Shown: positions 8,632 through 18,899 of the stretch, piece after piece | Position numbering within the stretch: position 1 is the first letter of the stretch | How the letters are laid out: every line of letters starts with the position of its first letter | Source of the DNA: Candidatus Peregrinibacteria bacterium | GTDB taxonomy: Bacteria > Patescibacteriota > Gracilibacteria > CAIRYL01 > GCA-016699755 | DNA: 46,112 nucleotides | Assembly: GCA_024762935.1 (NCBI GenBank) | Contig: JANTGK010000006.1 | Coordinates: forward strand, 1 to 46,112 | Direction of reading: 5' to 3' | Position numbers and translations under genes: made by a program | Notes under the pieces: model-generated | Seen by the model: only the letters and a program-made list of their open reading frames with translations | Databases searched by the model: none | What the model was told of the DNA's origin: nothing

Positions 8632-9327
8632 ATGCCAAGAGCTGCAAGACCTGACTTCGCTGGACTTATTTTTCATGTCCTCAATCGCGCAAATGGAAAA
8701 CGAAAAATTTTTAAAAAAGAGAGAGACTTTCAGGCATTTGAAGACACTCTCTTTTTGGCAATACATAAATTTGATATACAGCTCTACTCTTACTGCATCA
8801 TGCCCAACCATTGGCACTTAGTATTATCTCCAAATAGCAACGGGGGAATGGGAAAATGTATGCAATGGTTAACCCTTACTCACACCCAACGGTACAATGC
8901 CTTCCATGAGAGAATAGGATATGGACAAGTCTACCAAGGGAGATATAAATCTTTTCTTGTCGAAAAAGACTCATATTTTCTTCAACTTTGTCGATATGTA
9001 GAACGAAACCCTCTTCGGGCACAACTTGTTACACAGGCAGAGCAATGGCAATGGAGCAGTCTCCACAAAAGAAAGTTTGGAACAAATACAGATAAACAAC
9101 ACCTTGCTGTATGGCCAAAAGAAATCCCGAATAATCAGATTGAGTGGATTAACAAAGAACAAAAAAGCGACACCAAAGTAACAGAATCCATTCGAACTTC
9201 AATTCATCATGGAAAACCATTTGGATCTGACAAGTGGACAAAAATAACAGTAAAAAATTTCAATCTAGAGCATTCAATACGCCCAAGAGGACGACCAAAA
9301 TCATCACTCACCAAGGGCACTTTATAA
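8632..9327 (+). CDS. REP-associated tyrosine transposase (RAYT, Y1/HUH)
   Basis: This 231-aa protein is a single-strand DNA transposase of the Y1 (HUH) class. The HUH pair is in MPNHWHLV (His60, His62) and the nucleophilic tyrosine is Tyr122 in RYVERNPLRA. The motif YQGRYKS and the C-terminal WSS.H segment also fit RAYT/TnpA_REP proteins. RAYTs are usually single-copy domesticated enzymes that mobilise REP hairpins rather than themselves. A matching palindrome with GGGGTCAGACACC lies just upstream and REP-like units lie at 2.45-2.56 kb. The reading frame is intact and all catalytic residues are present, so it may be active. The basic C-terminus (RPRGRPKSS) could bind DNA. Start ATG at 8632, without a Shine-Dalgarno. 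Confidence 0.92.
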   Translation: MPRAARPDFAGLIFHVLNRANGKRKIFKKERDFQAFEDTLFLAIHKFDIQLYSYCIMPNHWHLVLSPNSNGGMGKCMQWLTLTHTQRYNAFHERIGYGQVYQGRYKSFLVEKDSYFLQLCRYVERNPLRAQLVTQAEQWQWSSLHKRKFGTNTDKQHLAVWPKEIPNNQIEWINKEQKSDTKVTESIRTSIHHGKPFGSDKWTKITVKNFNLEHSIRPRGRPKSSLTKGTL

Positions 9328-9350
9328 TGAACAAGAAATCAGGAGAGTAG

Positions 9351-10733
9351 TTATTCCTCAACTTCTGGTTGCTGTAAGAGTTCATCCATAACAATTTTTT
9401 TAATCTCCTCAAGCTTCTCAGGTGTTCTCGCTTCAAACCGAAGAGTAATTTTTGGAGAGGTATTACTCGCTCGCACAATTCCCCAAGCTCCTGGTTCAAA
9501 ATCAATACGCACACCGTCTATTGTTAAGCATTTCTCTGGACCATAGATACTAACAAAATGTTCAACAAGTCGATCGATAACTTCAAATTTTGATTCCTCA
9601 GGACAAGCTACTTTAATCTCAGGCGTGTTATAAACTTCGGGAAGATCCACAAAATGTTCACGGAATGGCTTACCTCCTTTCTGAAGAATCTCAATGAGTT
9701 TAGCAGCCGCAACAAAGGCATCATCAAATCCATAATAATTTTCTCCAAAAAAGAGATGTCCGGAAACCTCACCTCCAAGTAATGCTCCCACTTCACGCAT
9801 TTTTTCTTCCACAAATGAGTGACCTGTTTTAACCATAAAGGTCTCTCCACCGAGTTTTTTTATTTCATCAAATAAAACCTGAGTGGCCTTCAAATCAATA
9901 ACAACCTTCACCCCTTTTTTACGAGAAAGAAGATCACGTGAAAGAAGAAGCAAAAGAAGATCTGCCGAATAGCTTTTTCCATTTGTGTCTACCACTCCTA
10001 CTCGATCACCGTCACCATCGAATGCTATACCAATATCAGCACCCTGACGAAGCACTTCTTGCTTAAGATCATCGAGATTCTCTTCCACTTCTGGATCTGC
10101 ATCATGATTTGGAAATGTCCCATCCACCTCACAATAAAGAGGAACAACATCACACCCCAACTTCTCAAAAAGCTTTGGTGCGAATGCTCCCGTAACACCA
10201 TTTCCTGCATCAATCACTACCTTTGGTTTTCCAGGAATAGTGATCAAAGAAGCAATTTTATCAAAATATTCATCTGTAAAACTTTTTTTTGTAAGAGTAC
10301 CAGTTCCGGTATCAAAATCTTGAGCCTCACAAAGCTTCCAAATCTCCTGAATTTCATCCCCGCATATAGCATGTGCATCATTCCTCTGAAGTTTAAAACC
10401 ATTATACTGGCTTGGATTATGACTTGCTGTAATGTTTACACCACCATCAAGTTTCCCTGAACAAATCGAAAAGAAAAGAAGGGGAGAAGAAGAAAGTCCA
10501 ATATCTATTACATTCGCACCGGCTTCTAGAGCACCTTCAATAAAAGATTTTTGCATTTTTTCACCAGAAACCCTTCCATCACGACCAACACTAATTTCAG
10601 GAGTGTCGATTCCATCAATTCTTCGGAGATATGTCACATACGCTTTACCAATATCTTTTGCGCCACTCTCATCAAAATCGTCACCGACGATTCCGCGAAT
10701 ATCATATGCACGGAAAATATGTTTCTTCAGCAT
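9351..10733 (-). CDS. manB: Phosphomannomutase/phosphoglucomutase
   Basis: This 460-aa cytosolic enzyme interconverts hexose 1- and 6-phosphates and feeds sugar-nucleotide synthesis for the cell surface. All four alpha-D-phosphohexomutase motifs are present in order: the catalytic phosphoserine loop TASHNPSQYNG (Ser104), the metal-binding FDGDGDRVG, the sugar-specificity loop GGEVSGH, and the phosphate-binding RASNTSPKITLR near the C-terminus. Length fits PMM/PGM (AlgC/ManB type). The track extends it to a TTG at 10775, but homologues begin at MLKKHIFRAYDIRG, so the ATG at 10733 is chosen. A terminator separates it from the upstream regulator. Substrate preference (mannose or glucose) cannot be told from sequence alone. 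Confidence 0.93.
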   Translation of the reverse strand: MLKKHIFRAYDIRGIVGDDFDESGAKDIGKAYVTYLRRIDGIDTPEISVGRDGRVSGEKMQKSFIEGALEAGANVIDIGLSSSPLLFFSICSGKLDGGVNITASHNPSQYNGFKLQRNDAHAICGDEIQEIWKLCEAQDFDTGTGTLTKKSFTDEYFDKIASLITIPGKPKVVIDAGNGVTGAFAPKLFEKLGCDVVPLYCEVDGTFPNHDADPEVEENLDDLKQEVLRQGADIGIAFDGDGDRVGVVDTNGKSYSADLLLLLLSRDLLSRKKGVKVVIDLKATQVLFDEIKKLGGETFMVKTGHSFVEEKMREVGALLGGEVSGHLFFGENYYGFDDAFVAAAKLIEILQKGGKPFREHFVDLPEVYNTPEIKVACPEESKFEVIDRLVEHFVSIYGPEKCLTIDGVRIDFEPGAWGIVRASNTSPKITLRFEARTPEKLEEIKKIVMDELLQQPEVEE

Positions 10734-10794
10734 TATTCCTAAAAAATATGAAAACAGTATTCCCCAAAGTACCAATCATTTACAAGTCCATTAC

Positions 10795-10828
10795 AAAAAA
10801 GAAATTCTCTAGAGAGAATTTCTTTTTT
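10795..10828. terminator. Bidirectional intrinsic terminator
   Basis: AAAAAAGAAATTCTCT is followed by its near-perfect inverse AGAGAATTTCTTTTTT, giving a long stem with T-runs on both strands. It lies directly after the minus-strand sigma-4/HARE gene and before pgm/pmm, which isolates the two. A shorter terminator with a similar core (AATTCTC/GAGAATT) follows pilB. Confidence 0.8.
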
Positions 10829-10848
10829 TATTCAAAATTTTTCGTAAA

Positions 10849-11985
10849 TTACAATCCTTCTTGATCAAGCATTGCTTTTTTCTTTCTCCCACGACCAGAA
10901 GGTTTTGGATTCCAAGCATCTTTATTAAAATCATAAACAGCACGACCAACTCGAATAAATGCAGGTTCCTTTTGAAGGTTGAGAGAAATAGTCCCAATCT
11001 TTACATCACGTTGATCTTGAACCCTTTTTACAATTTCTTTTTTTGTGAGTGGTCCATCAGCTTTTAGGATTGAAGCAATTACGTCTGCGACGGTTCCAGG
11101 GTTATACCCCCACTCTCTCAGTGCATACATTCCTCGTCCCACTAAAACAAAATCAGCATATCTAATTAAATCATTATGTACAGCCTGTACAGTAACGGGC
11201 CTATTATCAAACTCCTCAGATGCTATAGCATTTGCAATTTCAATAAAATGCATTGGTTTTCTAATTTTTCTCATGACAATCAGTGCCTTATCATGAATAC
11301 TTTTTGGATTAATATGCCTCCACTCTTGAAGACCCCATTCTCCCTGATTCATCTTTTTAAACCGAACATCTGACTCAATGACAGAAAGTATTTTCTCAAA
11401 AGAATCAGAAGGAAGTTTCAACTGTTTTGCAACCTTTTCCACAAGCTCAGATGTGCTGATGACATCACTCTTCTTATTGGCTATTTGGTATGCCGCTTTT
11501 GCAATTTTCTTCACTTCCATCATAGAAGTAATTTGTTTATCATACCAAAATCGATGAAATGACTTTGGAGAGTCAGATCGAACAATTTGAGGTGTAATAG
11601 AAAGAGCAAGTCGAACAATATGACCATTTACCGGTGAGTCAGGACCATGAAGTTTATTAAGCGCTTCTGTGATAATCTGCTTTTCTCCGCAAAGCCCCCC
11701 ATGAGCATCAAGGATAACTCTGATTTCTTGACCAACTCTTCGTATTCTTGAGTTTGCTGCATTCCTTTGTAATTTTTTCAATGCTGTTGCCTCAATTTGA
11801 CGAATACGTTCACGAGTAACAGAAAAACTTTTCCCAATACTTTCAAGAGTTTGTCGAGGCTTGTTATCTAGTGAGAAACGTTTTGTAATAACAGCTCTCT
11901 CTTTATCAGAAAGAACCATTAGTAACTCATTGACAACCTCTTCAAGATTTAAATCGACTTGTTTCATCTGAGATGCTTGTGGCAT
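10849..11985 (-). CDS. Transcription regulator: sigma-70 region 4 plus HARE-HTH domains
   Basis: Residues about 25-75 are a sigma-70 region 4 helix-turn-helix (LSDKERAVITKRF, then SVTRERIRQIEATALKKL), the part of sigma factors that reads the -35 element. Residues about 228-290 and 295-352 look like HARE-HTH winged-helix domains, each ending in a VLVGRGMYALREWGY- or IRVGRAVYDF-like strand, as in the RNA polymerase delta subunit RpoE. The C-terminus is basic (SGRGRKKK). Region 2 is absent, so it cannot melt a -10 element as a normal sigma factor. It is probably an RNA-polymerase-associated or DNA-binding regulator. Start ATG at 11985; ATG at 11967 is an alternative. No Shine-Dalgarno. Confidence 0.8.
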   Translation of the reverse strand: MPQASQMKQVDLNLEEVVNELLMVLSDKERAVITKRFSLDNKPRQTLESIGKSFSVTRERIRQIEATALKKLQRNAANSRIRRVGQEIRVILDAHGGLCGEKQIITEALNKLHGPDSPVNGHIVRLALSITPQIVRSDSPKSFHRFWYDKQITSMMEVKKIAKAAYQIANKKSDVISTSELVEKVAKQLKLPSDSFEKILSVIESDVRFKKMNQGEWGLQEWRHINPKSIHDKALIVMRKIRKPMHFIEIANAIASEEFDNRPVTVQAVHNDLIRYADFVLVGRGMYALREWGYNPGTVADVIASILKADGPLTKKEIVKRVQDQRDVKIGTISLNLQKEPAFIRVGRAVYDFNKDAWNPKPSGRGRKKKAMLDQEGL

Positions 11986-12245
11986 AGGAGATATTGAAAA
12001 GAAATATAATTGTGGTGATAGATGTACTGTACTTCATAAACAGCTTAGATAGGATTTCACTACCAAACCTCATGAAAAGAACATCCATAATCCTCCCCCA
12101 TATTTCACGTATTGTCAACAATATTATTTTACGATGTATTTATGAGTATTGAAATCCGAATTTCATATTGTACAAATCACATTTTCATCTTGCTCAAGAA
12201 GACTATTCATGAAAAAATGCAAATGTGATTACTATTTCTCATACT
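11986..12245. other. Divergent intergenic region, regulator/GAPDH
   Basis: This 260-bp AT-rich stretch separates two divergent genes and must hold both promoters. I see no clearly conserved -35/-10 pair, RNA or repeat. A possible -10 TACTAT lies at 12230-12235, before the GAPDH start. Confidence 0.5.
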
Positions 12246-13238
12246 ATGATTCGACTTGGCATAAATGGATATGGACGGATAGGAAGAAATATTCATCGTC
12301 TTTCCCTTAATAATCCTGATATCGAAGTGGTCGCTATAAATTCACGAGCACCGGCAAAAATGCGTGCACACCTCTTGAAGTATGACTCCCTTCACGGAAC
12401 ACTTTCAAACTCGATTTCTGCAGAAGAAGAGAGTTTCACAATAGATGGCAAAAAAGTCGCAAGCCTCTCAGTAAAAAATGCAGAAGACATCCCGTGGAGC
12501 GATTTTGATGTTGATATTGTTTTAGAATCAACAGGAAAAGCAAAAACAAAAGAACTTGCTGAAAAACATCTCGAAGGATCCGTTCGAAATGTTCTTGTTT
12601 CAGCACCCATGAAAGATGATACTCCCACTTTTGTTTTTGGAATCAATGAACAAGACATCTCCCGGGACATCAAAATTCTCAGTAATGCAAGCTGTACCAC
12701 AAATTCCATTGCCCCAACGCTAAAACTTATTAGTGAAAAATATGGAATTAAAAATGCATACGTCACTTCGATTCATAGTTTTACAAACTCCCAAAATCTT
12801 CTCGACAACTCTGGAAGGGACCTCAGAAGAACAAGAAGTGCAGTTGAGAATATCATTCCTACTACAACTGGCTCTATCGCAGCCATTGGACAGATTATCC
12901 CAGAATTGAACGGTAAGATTGATGGTTTGGCCTTTCGAATTCCAACACCAACAGTCTCTATTAGTGATATGAGACTTGTTTTACAGAAAGAAACCACAAG
13001 AGAAGAATTAAATGAATATTTCCGAAGTGCATCAAAAACAGATCGACTAAAAATGATTCTTGGTGTTTCTGATGAAGAACTGGTTTCTATGGATTTCAAA
13101 ACAGATTCTCGAAGTGGGATCATAGATGCCCCACTCACAAAAGTGATAGATGGAAAATATGTTCAAATACAAATTTGGTATGATAATGAATGGGGATACG
13201 CGGCTCGACTTATAGACGTTCTCGAAAAACTCCAATAA
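12246..13238 (+). CDS. gap: Type I glyceraldehyde-3-phosphate dehydrogenase
   Basis: This 330-aa enzyme catalyses the phosphorylating oxidation of glyceraldehyde 3-phosphate in glycolysis. The Rossmann motif GINGYGRIGR opens the protein. The catalytic cysteine is Cys150 in NASCTTN. The substrate-binding TTTGS and the C-terminal WYDNEWGYAARL are in place. Two deviations stand out. The NAD-ribose Asp of the usual AIND motif is Ser33 (AINSRAP), which may relax NAD preference. The catalytic-His loop reads SIHSFTNSQ instead of the usual HAYT. The track begins at a GTG, but the ATG at 12246 matches homologues. It is monocistronic. Confidence 0.95.
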   Translation: MIRLGINGYGRIGRNIHRLSLNNPDIEVVAINSRAPAKMRAHLLKYDSLHGTLSNSISAEEESFTIDGKKVASLSVKNAEDIPWSDFDVDIVLESTGKAKTKELAEKHLEGSVRNVLVSAPMKDDTPTFVFGINEQDISRDIKILSNASCTTNSIAPTLKLISEKYGIKNAYVTSIHSFTNSQNLLDNSGRDLRRTRSAVENIIPTTTGSIAAIGQIIPELNGKIDGLAFRIPTPTVSISDMRLVLQKETTREELNEYFRSASKTDRLKMILGVSDEELVSMDFKTDSRSGIIDAPLTKVIDGKYVQIQIWYDNEWGYAARLIDVLEKLQ

Positions 13239-13277
13239 AATAATAAAAAGGATTAGCTATAGAGTATTGAGCATTCA

Positions 13278-13306
13278 CGCACTCTTCTATAGTCTGTATT
13301 TGATAT
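13278..13306 (+). promoter_or_regulatory. Candidate promoter of the MurE-like operon
   Basis: TTGAGC, 17 bp, then TAGTCT ends about 10 nt before the ATG at 13317. The matches are modest. The same TAGTCT box with a 17-bp spacer occurs before the 41553 gene. Confidence 0.3.
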
Positions 13307-13316
13307 TCTTCTCGTT

Positions 13317-14654
13317 ATGATTTCGTTTCTTCGAAAATCCATACCTCAAAACTTTTTTCTTCGACGTTGGTATTCCATTATGCATTCATATATGGCTGCA
13401 ATATACTACGGATTCCCTGGAAAGAATATGATTGCTATCGGCATTACTGGTACTGACGGAAAAACAACTACAACCGAACTCATTGCACATATTTTGAGAA
13501 AAGCAGACAAAAAAGTGCTCTCTATTACAACAGCGCAAATACAAATCGATCAACAGAACCTCCCTATCAGCAAACGAACGACACCAAGTCCGTGGGTATT
13601 ACAAAAGCTTTTAAGACAAGCCGCCTCAAGGGGTATTGATTACCTAGTAATAGAAGTGAGTTCTCATGCTTTATCACAAAAGAGAATCTTTGGACTCAAA
13701 TTTCAGGCGAGCGTTCTCACAAATATTACCCGAGAACACCTCGATTATCACAACTCACTCAAACAATATCAATTGACAAAAAAGAGACTCTTTACCCACT
13801 ACCTCAGTCCAAATGGAGGAGCAGTACTCAATGCTGATGATCCTGCTGGCAGAGCATGGTCACATGATTTTGCAAAAAAAGGAATACAGGTCATGTCATA
13901 TGGAATTGAAAAACGTTCAAAAGACAATTGGAATGCAGAAGAAATTATCAATAAAAGTTGGGGAACTGAATTCACTATTCACGACAATATCCATAACTCG
14001 TATAAAAAAATAGAGCTTCCAATGTATGGACTCTTCAATGTCTCCAATGCCCTAGCTGCTATCCAGGCTTCCACCCTAGTAGGAATCGATATCAATGAGT
14101 GTGTGAAAAATATTAAAACATTTCCCGGCATTTCGGGAAGAATGGAGAAGATCGAAATGGGGCAAGATTTTCTTGTCTTCGTTGATTTTGCCATTACTCC
14201 AGGAGCATTTGAAAAACTCTTAAAAACAGCAAAAAAATTAGCAAAGAACAAAGAAATCATTCTTGTTTTTGGGTCACCAGGAACACATCCAGATAAAAAA
14301 ACACGACAAGAAATAGGAGAAGTAGCAGCAAACCAAGCAGATACCATCATTATTACTGATGATGAACCATATTTTGAAAATCCAAATCACATTCGATTAC
14401 AAATTCTTGAAGGAGCTCAAAAAAGTAAAAAAGCTTCTCAGAAACACATATTAGAGATACCAGATCGTCGTCAAGCTATCATATCAGCACTAAAAAAAGC
14501 CAAAAAAGGAGATGTTGTTATCATTTCAGGAATGGGACACCTCAAGCAAAGGAATATCAATGGCAAAGAAATCAATTGGAATGATGCTCAAGTCATCCGT
14601 GAGTCCCTCTCCTCTCTTGGATTTAAAAATTATAATAACTCCCTAAACACATGA
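13317..14654 (+). CDS. MurE-like Mur ligase lacking the N-terminal domain
   Basis: This 445-aa ATP-dependent amide ligase has the MurE central and C-terminal domains. Visible motifs are the P-loop GITGTDGKTTTTE (about residue 43), VIEVSSHALSQ, TNITREHLDYH, FNVSNALAA and SGRMEKI. MurE adds the third residue to UDP-MurNAc-dipeptide. Here the ~80-residue UDP-binding first domain is absent. The VDYAHTPD motif reads VDFAITPG, and the DNPR amino-acid recognition motif reads DDEPY. The substrate amino acid therefore may differ from DAP or Lys, or the acceptor may not be UDP-linked. Its stop overlaps the panD start (ATGA), and panD overlaps truB, so all three are one operon. The start is ATG 13317. 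Confidence 0.8.
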   Translation: MISFLRKSIPQNFFLRRWYSIMHSYMAAIYYGFPGKNMIAIGITGTDGKTTTTELIAHILRKADKKVLSITTAQIQIDQQNLPISKRTTPSPWVLQKLLRQAASRGIDYLVIEVSSHALSQKRIFGLKFQASVLTNITREHLDYHNSLKQYQLTKKRLFTHYLSPNGGAVLNADDPAGRAWSHDFAKKGIQVMSYGIEKRSKDNWNAEEIINKSWGTEFTIHDNIHNSYKKIELPMYGLFNVSNALAAIQASTLVGIDINECVKNIKTFPGISGRMEKIEMGQDFLVFVDFAITPGAFEKLLKTAKKLAKNKEIILVFGSPGTHPDKKTRQEIGEVAANQADTIIITDDEPYFENPNHIRLQILEGAQKSKKASQKHILEIPDRRQAIISALKKAKKGDVVIISGMGHLKQRNINGKEINWNDAQVIRESLSSLGFKNYNNSLNT

Positions 14655-14965
14655 AAAGGTTTCTCTTGAAATCAAAAATTATGAATCTTGTTATCACGAA
14701 AAGTGATCTCGAATATGAGGGGAGTCTTGCTCTCCCAAAAGATATTATGAGCAAAGCAGACCTCTGGAGTGGAGAAAAAATACTGGTGGCGAATAAAGAG
14801 AATGGCAAAAGATTCGAAACGTATGTCATTGAGGGAAAAGGGGATGAGGTAATCTTAAATGGGGCTGCTGCACATCTCGGAAAAATAGGGGACCGGCTTA
14901 TCATTATGGCTTTTACCGAAAGCAATAGTCCCATTACTCCAAAAAAAGTCATTATATCACCATGA
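14651..14965 (+). CDS. panD: Aspartate 1-decarboxylase (pyruvoyl enzyme)
   Basis: PanD converts L-aspartate to beta-alanine. The 104-aa sequence aligns residue for residue with the family: Lys9, the self-cleavage site Gly24-Ser25 in YEGS, Arg54 and Tyr58 in NGKRFETY, and NGAAAH further on. Ser25 would become the pyruvoyl cofactor. The residue numbering equals that of E. coli PanD, which fixes the start at the ATG overlapping the MurE-like stop. The family is usually ~126 aa; only the variable C-terminal tail is shorter. Beta-alanine normally goes to pantothenate, but no panB or panC is nearby. The overlap with a Mur-type ligase raises other uses. Confidence 0.93.
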   Translation: MKRFLLKSKIMNLVITKSDLEYEGSLALPKDIMSKADLWSGEKILVANKENGKRFETYVIEGKGDEVILNGAAAHLGKIGDRLIIMAFTESNSPITPKKVIISP

Positions 14966-15840
14966 AATCCGGTTTCCTCCTCATCAATAAGTCAGCAGGA
15001 ATGAGTAGTTTTGGAGCACTGCGAGAAGTGCGAAGGTCTCTGGGTATCAAAAAAATCGGTCACGCAGGAACCCTCGATCCCTTCGCATCTGGACTTTTAG
15101 TCGTAGCTATTGGCAATGCCACAAAAGCCCTCTCTCACCTCATCTTGAGCGAAAAAACATATCGAACAAAAATCATCTTTGGGGTCACGTCTGATACCCT
15201 TGATACAGAAGGTCTTCTCTCATACGAAAAAATCACTCCAGAATTAAAAAAAGAACAAATCCAAAAAAAACTTACATCATTCCTCGGAGAACAAGATCAG
15301 CTCCCTCCAAAATATTCAGCCCTAAAGATTAATGGAAAACGTGCCTGCGATCGCATGAGAGAAGGAGAAGAAGTGGAGCTCAAATCACGAAAAGTAATAA
15401 TGCACGAGAACAAGCTTTTAGATTTTGGACCGGAACAAATAAATACTCTTGAAGAGAGTATGTATCCGTATGCTGATATTTTTCTTCGAGTGGGGTCGGG
15501 GTTCTATGTCCGTAGTTTCGCACGAGATCTCAGTGCATCACTCAATACTGTTGGAATATGTACAGAGCTCCACCGCGAATCAGTAGGTGGGTTTTCTATT
15601 ACAAATGCCAAATCACCAGACAACATCACCGAAGCAGATATACTTCCCATAAAACCAGAATATTTTTCACTCCCTTCTCTTATTCTCCCACATGAACACC
15701 TCGATGACTTTTTCCACGGGAGACAGATTCAAATAAATGTCCCAAATGGAGATATCTCCATTTTTGGAGCTGAGGGAAAATGGCTTGGTTTTGGGCTCGG
15801 AAACAGTGACATACTTGCACCAAAAAAGGTGATTCGATAA
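14962..15840 (+). CDS. truB: tRNA pseudouridine-55 synthase
   Basis: TruB isomerises U55 in the T-loop of tRNAs. The catalytic aspartate is Asp39 in GHAGTLDPFASG. The N-terminal GFLLINKSAGMSS, the KTYR strand and the RVGSGFYVRSFARDL motif are all typical. The length of 292 aa is normal, including a short C-terminal PUA-like tail. The start overlaps the panD stop by 4 nt (ATGA), so translation is likely coupled. It is the last gene of the operon and is convergent with ligA; no clear terminator is seen in the 48-bp gap. Confidence 0.95.
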   Translation: MKSGFLLINKSAGMSSFGALREVRRSLGIKKIGHAGTLDPFASGLLVVAIGNATKALSHLILSEKTYRTKIIFGVTSDTLDTEGLLSYEKITPELKKEQIQKKLTSFLGEQDQLPPKYSALKINGKRACDRMREGEEVELKSRKVIMHENKLLDFGPEQINTLEESMYPYADIFLRVGSGFYVRSFARDLSASLNTVGICTELHRESVGGFSITNAKSPDNITEADILPIKPEYFSLPSLILPHEHLDDFFHGRQIQINVPNGDISIFGAEGKWLGFGLGNSDILAPKKVIR

Positions 15841-15888
15841 AGTGTAGCCAATGGTATAGAGAATGATATAAAAAAATTTTGCAGTTCC

Positions 15889-18009
<2,121 letters not shown>

Positions 18010-18019
18010 TTATATTGAG

Positions 18020-18025
18020 ATTATA
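18020..18025 (-). promoter_or_regulatory. -10 box TATAAT of ligA
   Basis: A perfect TATAAT on the minus strand lies 16 nt before the ligA ATG. No convincing -35 is visible at 16-18 bp. Confidence 0.45.
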
Positions 18026-18111
18026 TAGAAACGAAAAAAAAAGAGGAGGGGAAGTACTAGAATAAATCCAGAAATTATGGAAAAATAAAAAGTGTAATTT
18101 CTTCCCCTAAA

Positions 18112-18501
18112 ATGCATAAAGCTCTCGTTCGTACAGCACTTGCTCCCGCAGCTATTGGTCCATATTCACAAGCAACAGTATACAGAAACATAATGTATAT
18201 TTCCGGTCAACTCGGTATTACACCAACCAATTCAACGCTCCCAGAAGATTTTGCAACAGAAGTAAAAAACGCACTCTACAACCTGAAATCTATAGTCGAA
18301 GCTGGAGGCTCCAAAATGGACCGTGTGCTAAAAGTCACAGTACTCCTGTCAGATTTTGATAATTTTGAGACCATGAATGATTTATATGTTCGATTTTTCC
18401 CAGAAAACTATCCTGCACGTGAGTGCTACGGTGTCAAAGAACTCCCAAAAGGGGCTCGAATAGAAATTTCAGCAACAGCATATGTCCGGGAAGATTTTTA
18501 A
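18112..18501 (+). CDS. ridA: RidA/YjgF family enamine/imine deaminase
   Basis: This 129-aa protein matches the small trimeric RidA family, which hydrolyses reactive enamines/imines released by PLP enzymes. The N-terminal APAAIGPYSQA, central YISGQLG, and C-terminal LPKGARIEISATAY with the conserved catalytic Arg are all present. The length is normal. Start ATG at 18112. It stands alone, convergent with the small membrane-protein gene. Confidence 0.93.
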   Translation: MHKALVRTALAPAAIGPYSQATVYRNIMYISGQLGITPTNSTLPEDFATEVKNALYNLKSIVEAGGSKMDRVLKVTVLLSDFDNFETMNDLYVRFFPENYPARECYGVKELPKGARIEISATAYVREDF

Positions 18502-18550
18502 AATTCTCCCCATATATATTCCTGATGAACTCTCTCTCAGAAAAACAAAA

Positions 18551-18823
18551 CTATAGAGTACCAATTTCCCCTGAAAGAGCTGTTGAAATACTTGATGCTG
18601 CTTGATCGGCAACTCCTGCAATTTCAGGATTCATCACCTCTGGAATATTTGCTAAAAAACCTTCTCGCAAAACTTCACCAGTGGCCTGTATTTGACCACC
18701 TGCATATTCAGTCGCAAATGGAAGAGCCGCTAAAGCCAACCCTATTACAACGCCACCTTTTATAACATTTTTAGCTCCTTGCTTGAATCGCTCATGAAAT
18801 GGTTTTTTTGAAGAGAGAGACAT
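18551..18823 (-). CDS. Small hypothetical membrane protein (90 aa)
   Basis: I do not recognise this protein. After a basic start (MSLSSKKPFHERFKQGAKNV) comes one hydrophobic segment (GGVVIGLALAALPFATEYAGG), then a polar C-terminal half. It looks like a single-pass or signal-anchored protein. The track extends to an ATG at 18856, but the ATG at 18823 gives the better charged N-terminus before the membrane helix. It has no ribosome-binding site and no operon partner. Confidence 0.55.
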   Translation of the reverse strand: MSLSSKKPFHERFKQGAKNVIKGGVVIGLALAALPFATEYAGGQIQATGEVLREGFLANIPEVMNPEIAGVADQAASSISTALSGEIGTL

Positions 18824-18899
18824 TTGACATAAATTATAAACATATAATAAATGCATATTTTTTCTTTCGCAACACTATTTTATTAATGGAGTTCACATT

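Noticed and set aside
10432-10812. 126-aa plus-strand ORF
   Set aside because: Antisense to the start of the phosphohexomutase gene and running through the terminator region; no family features.
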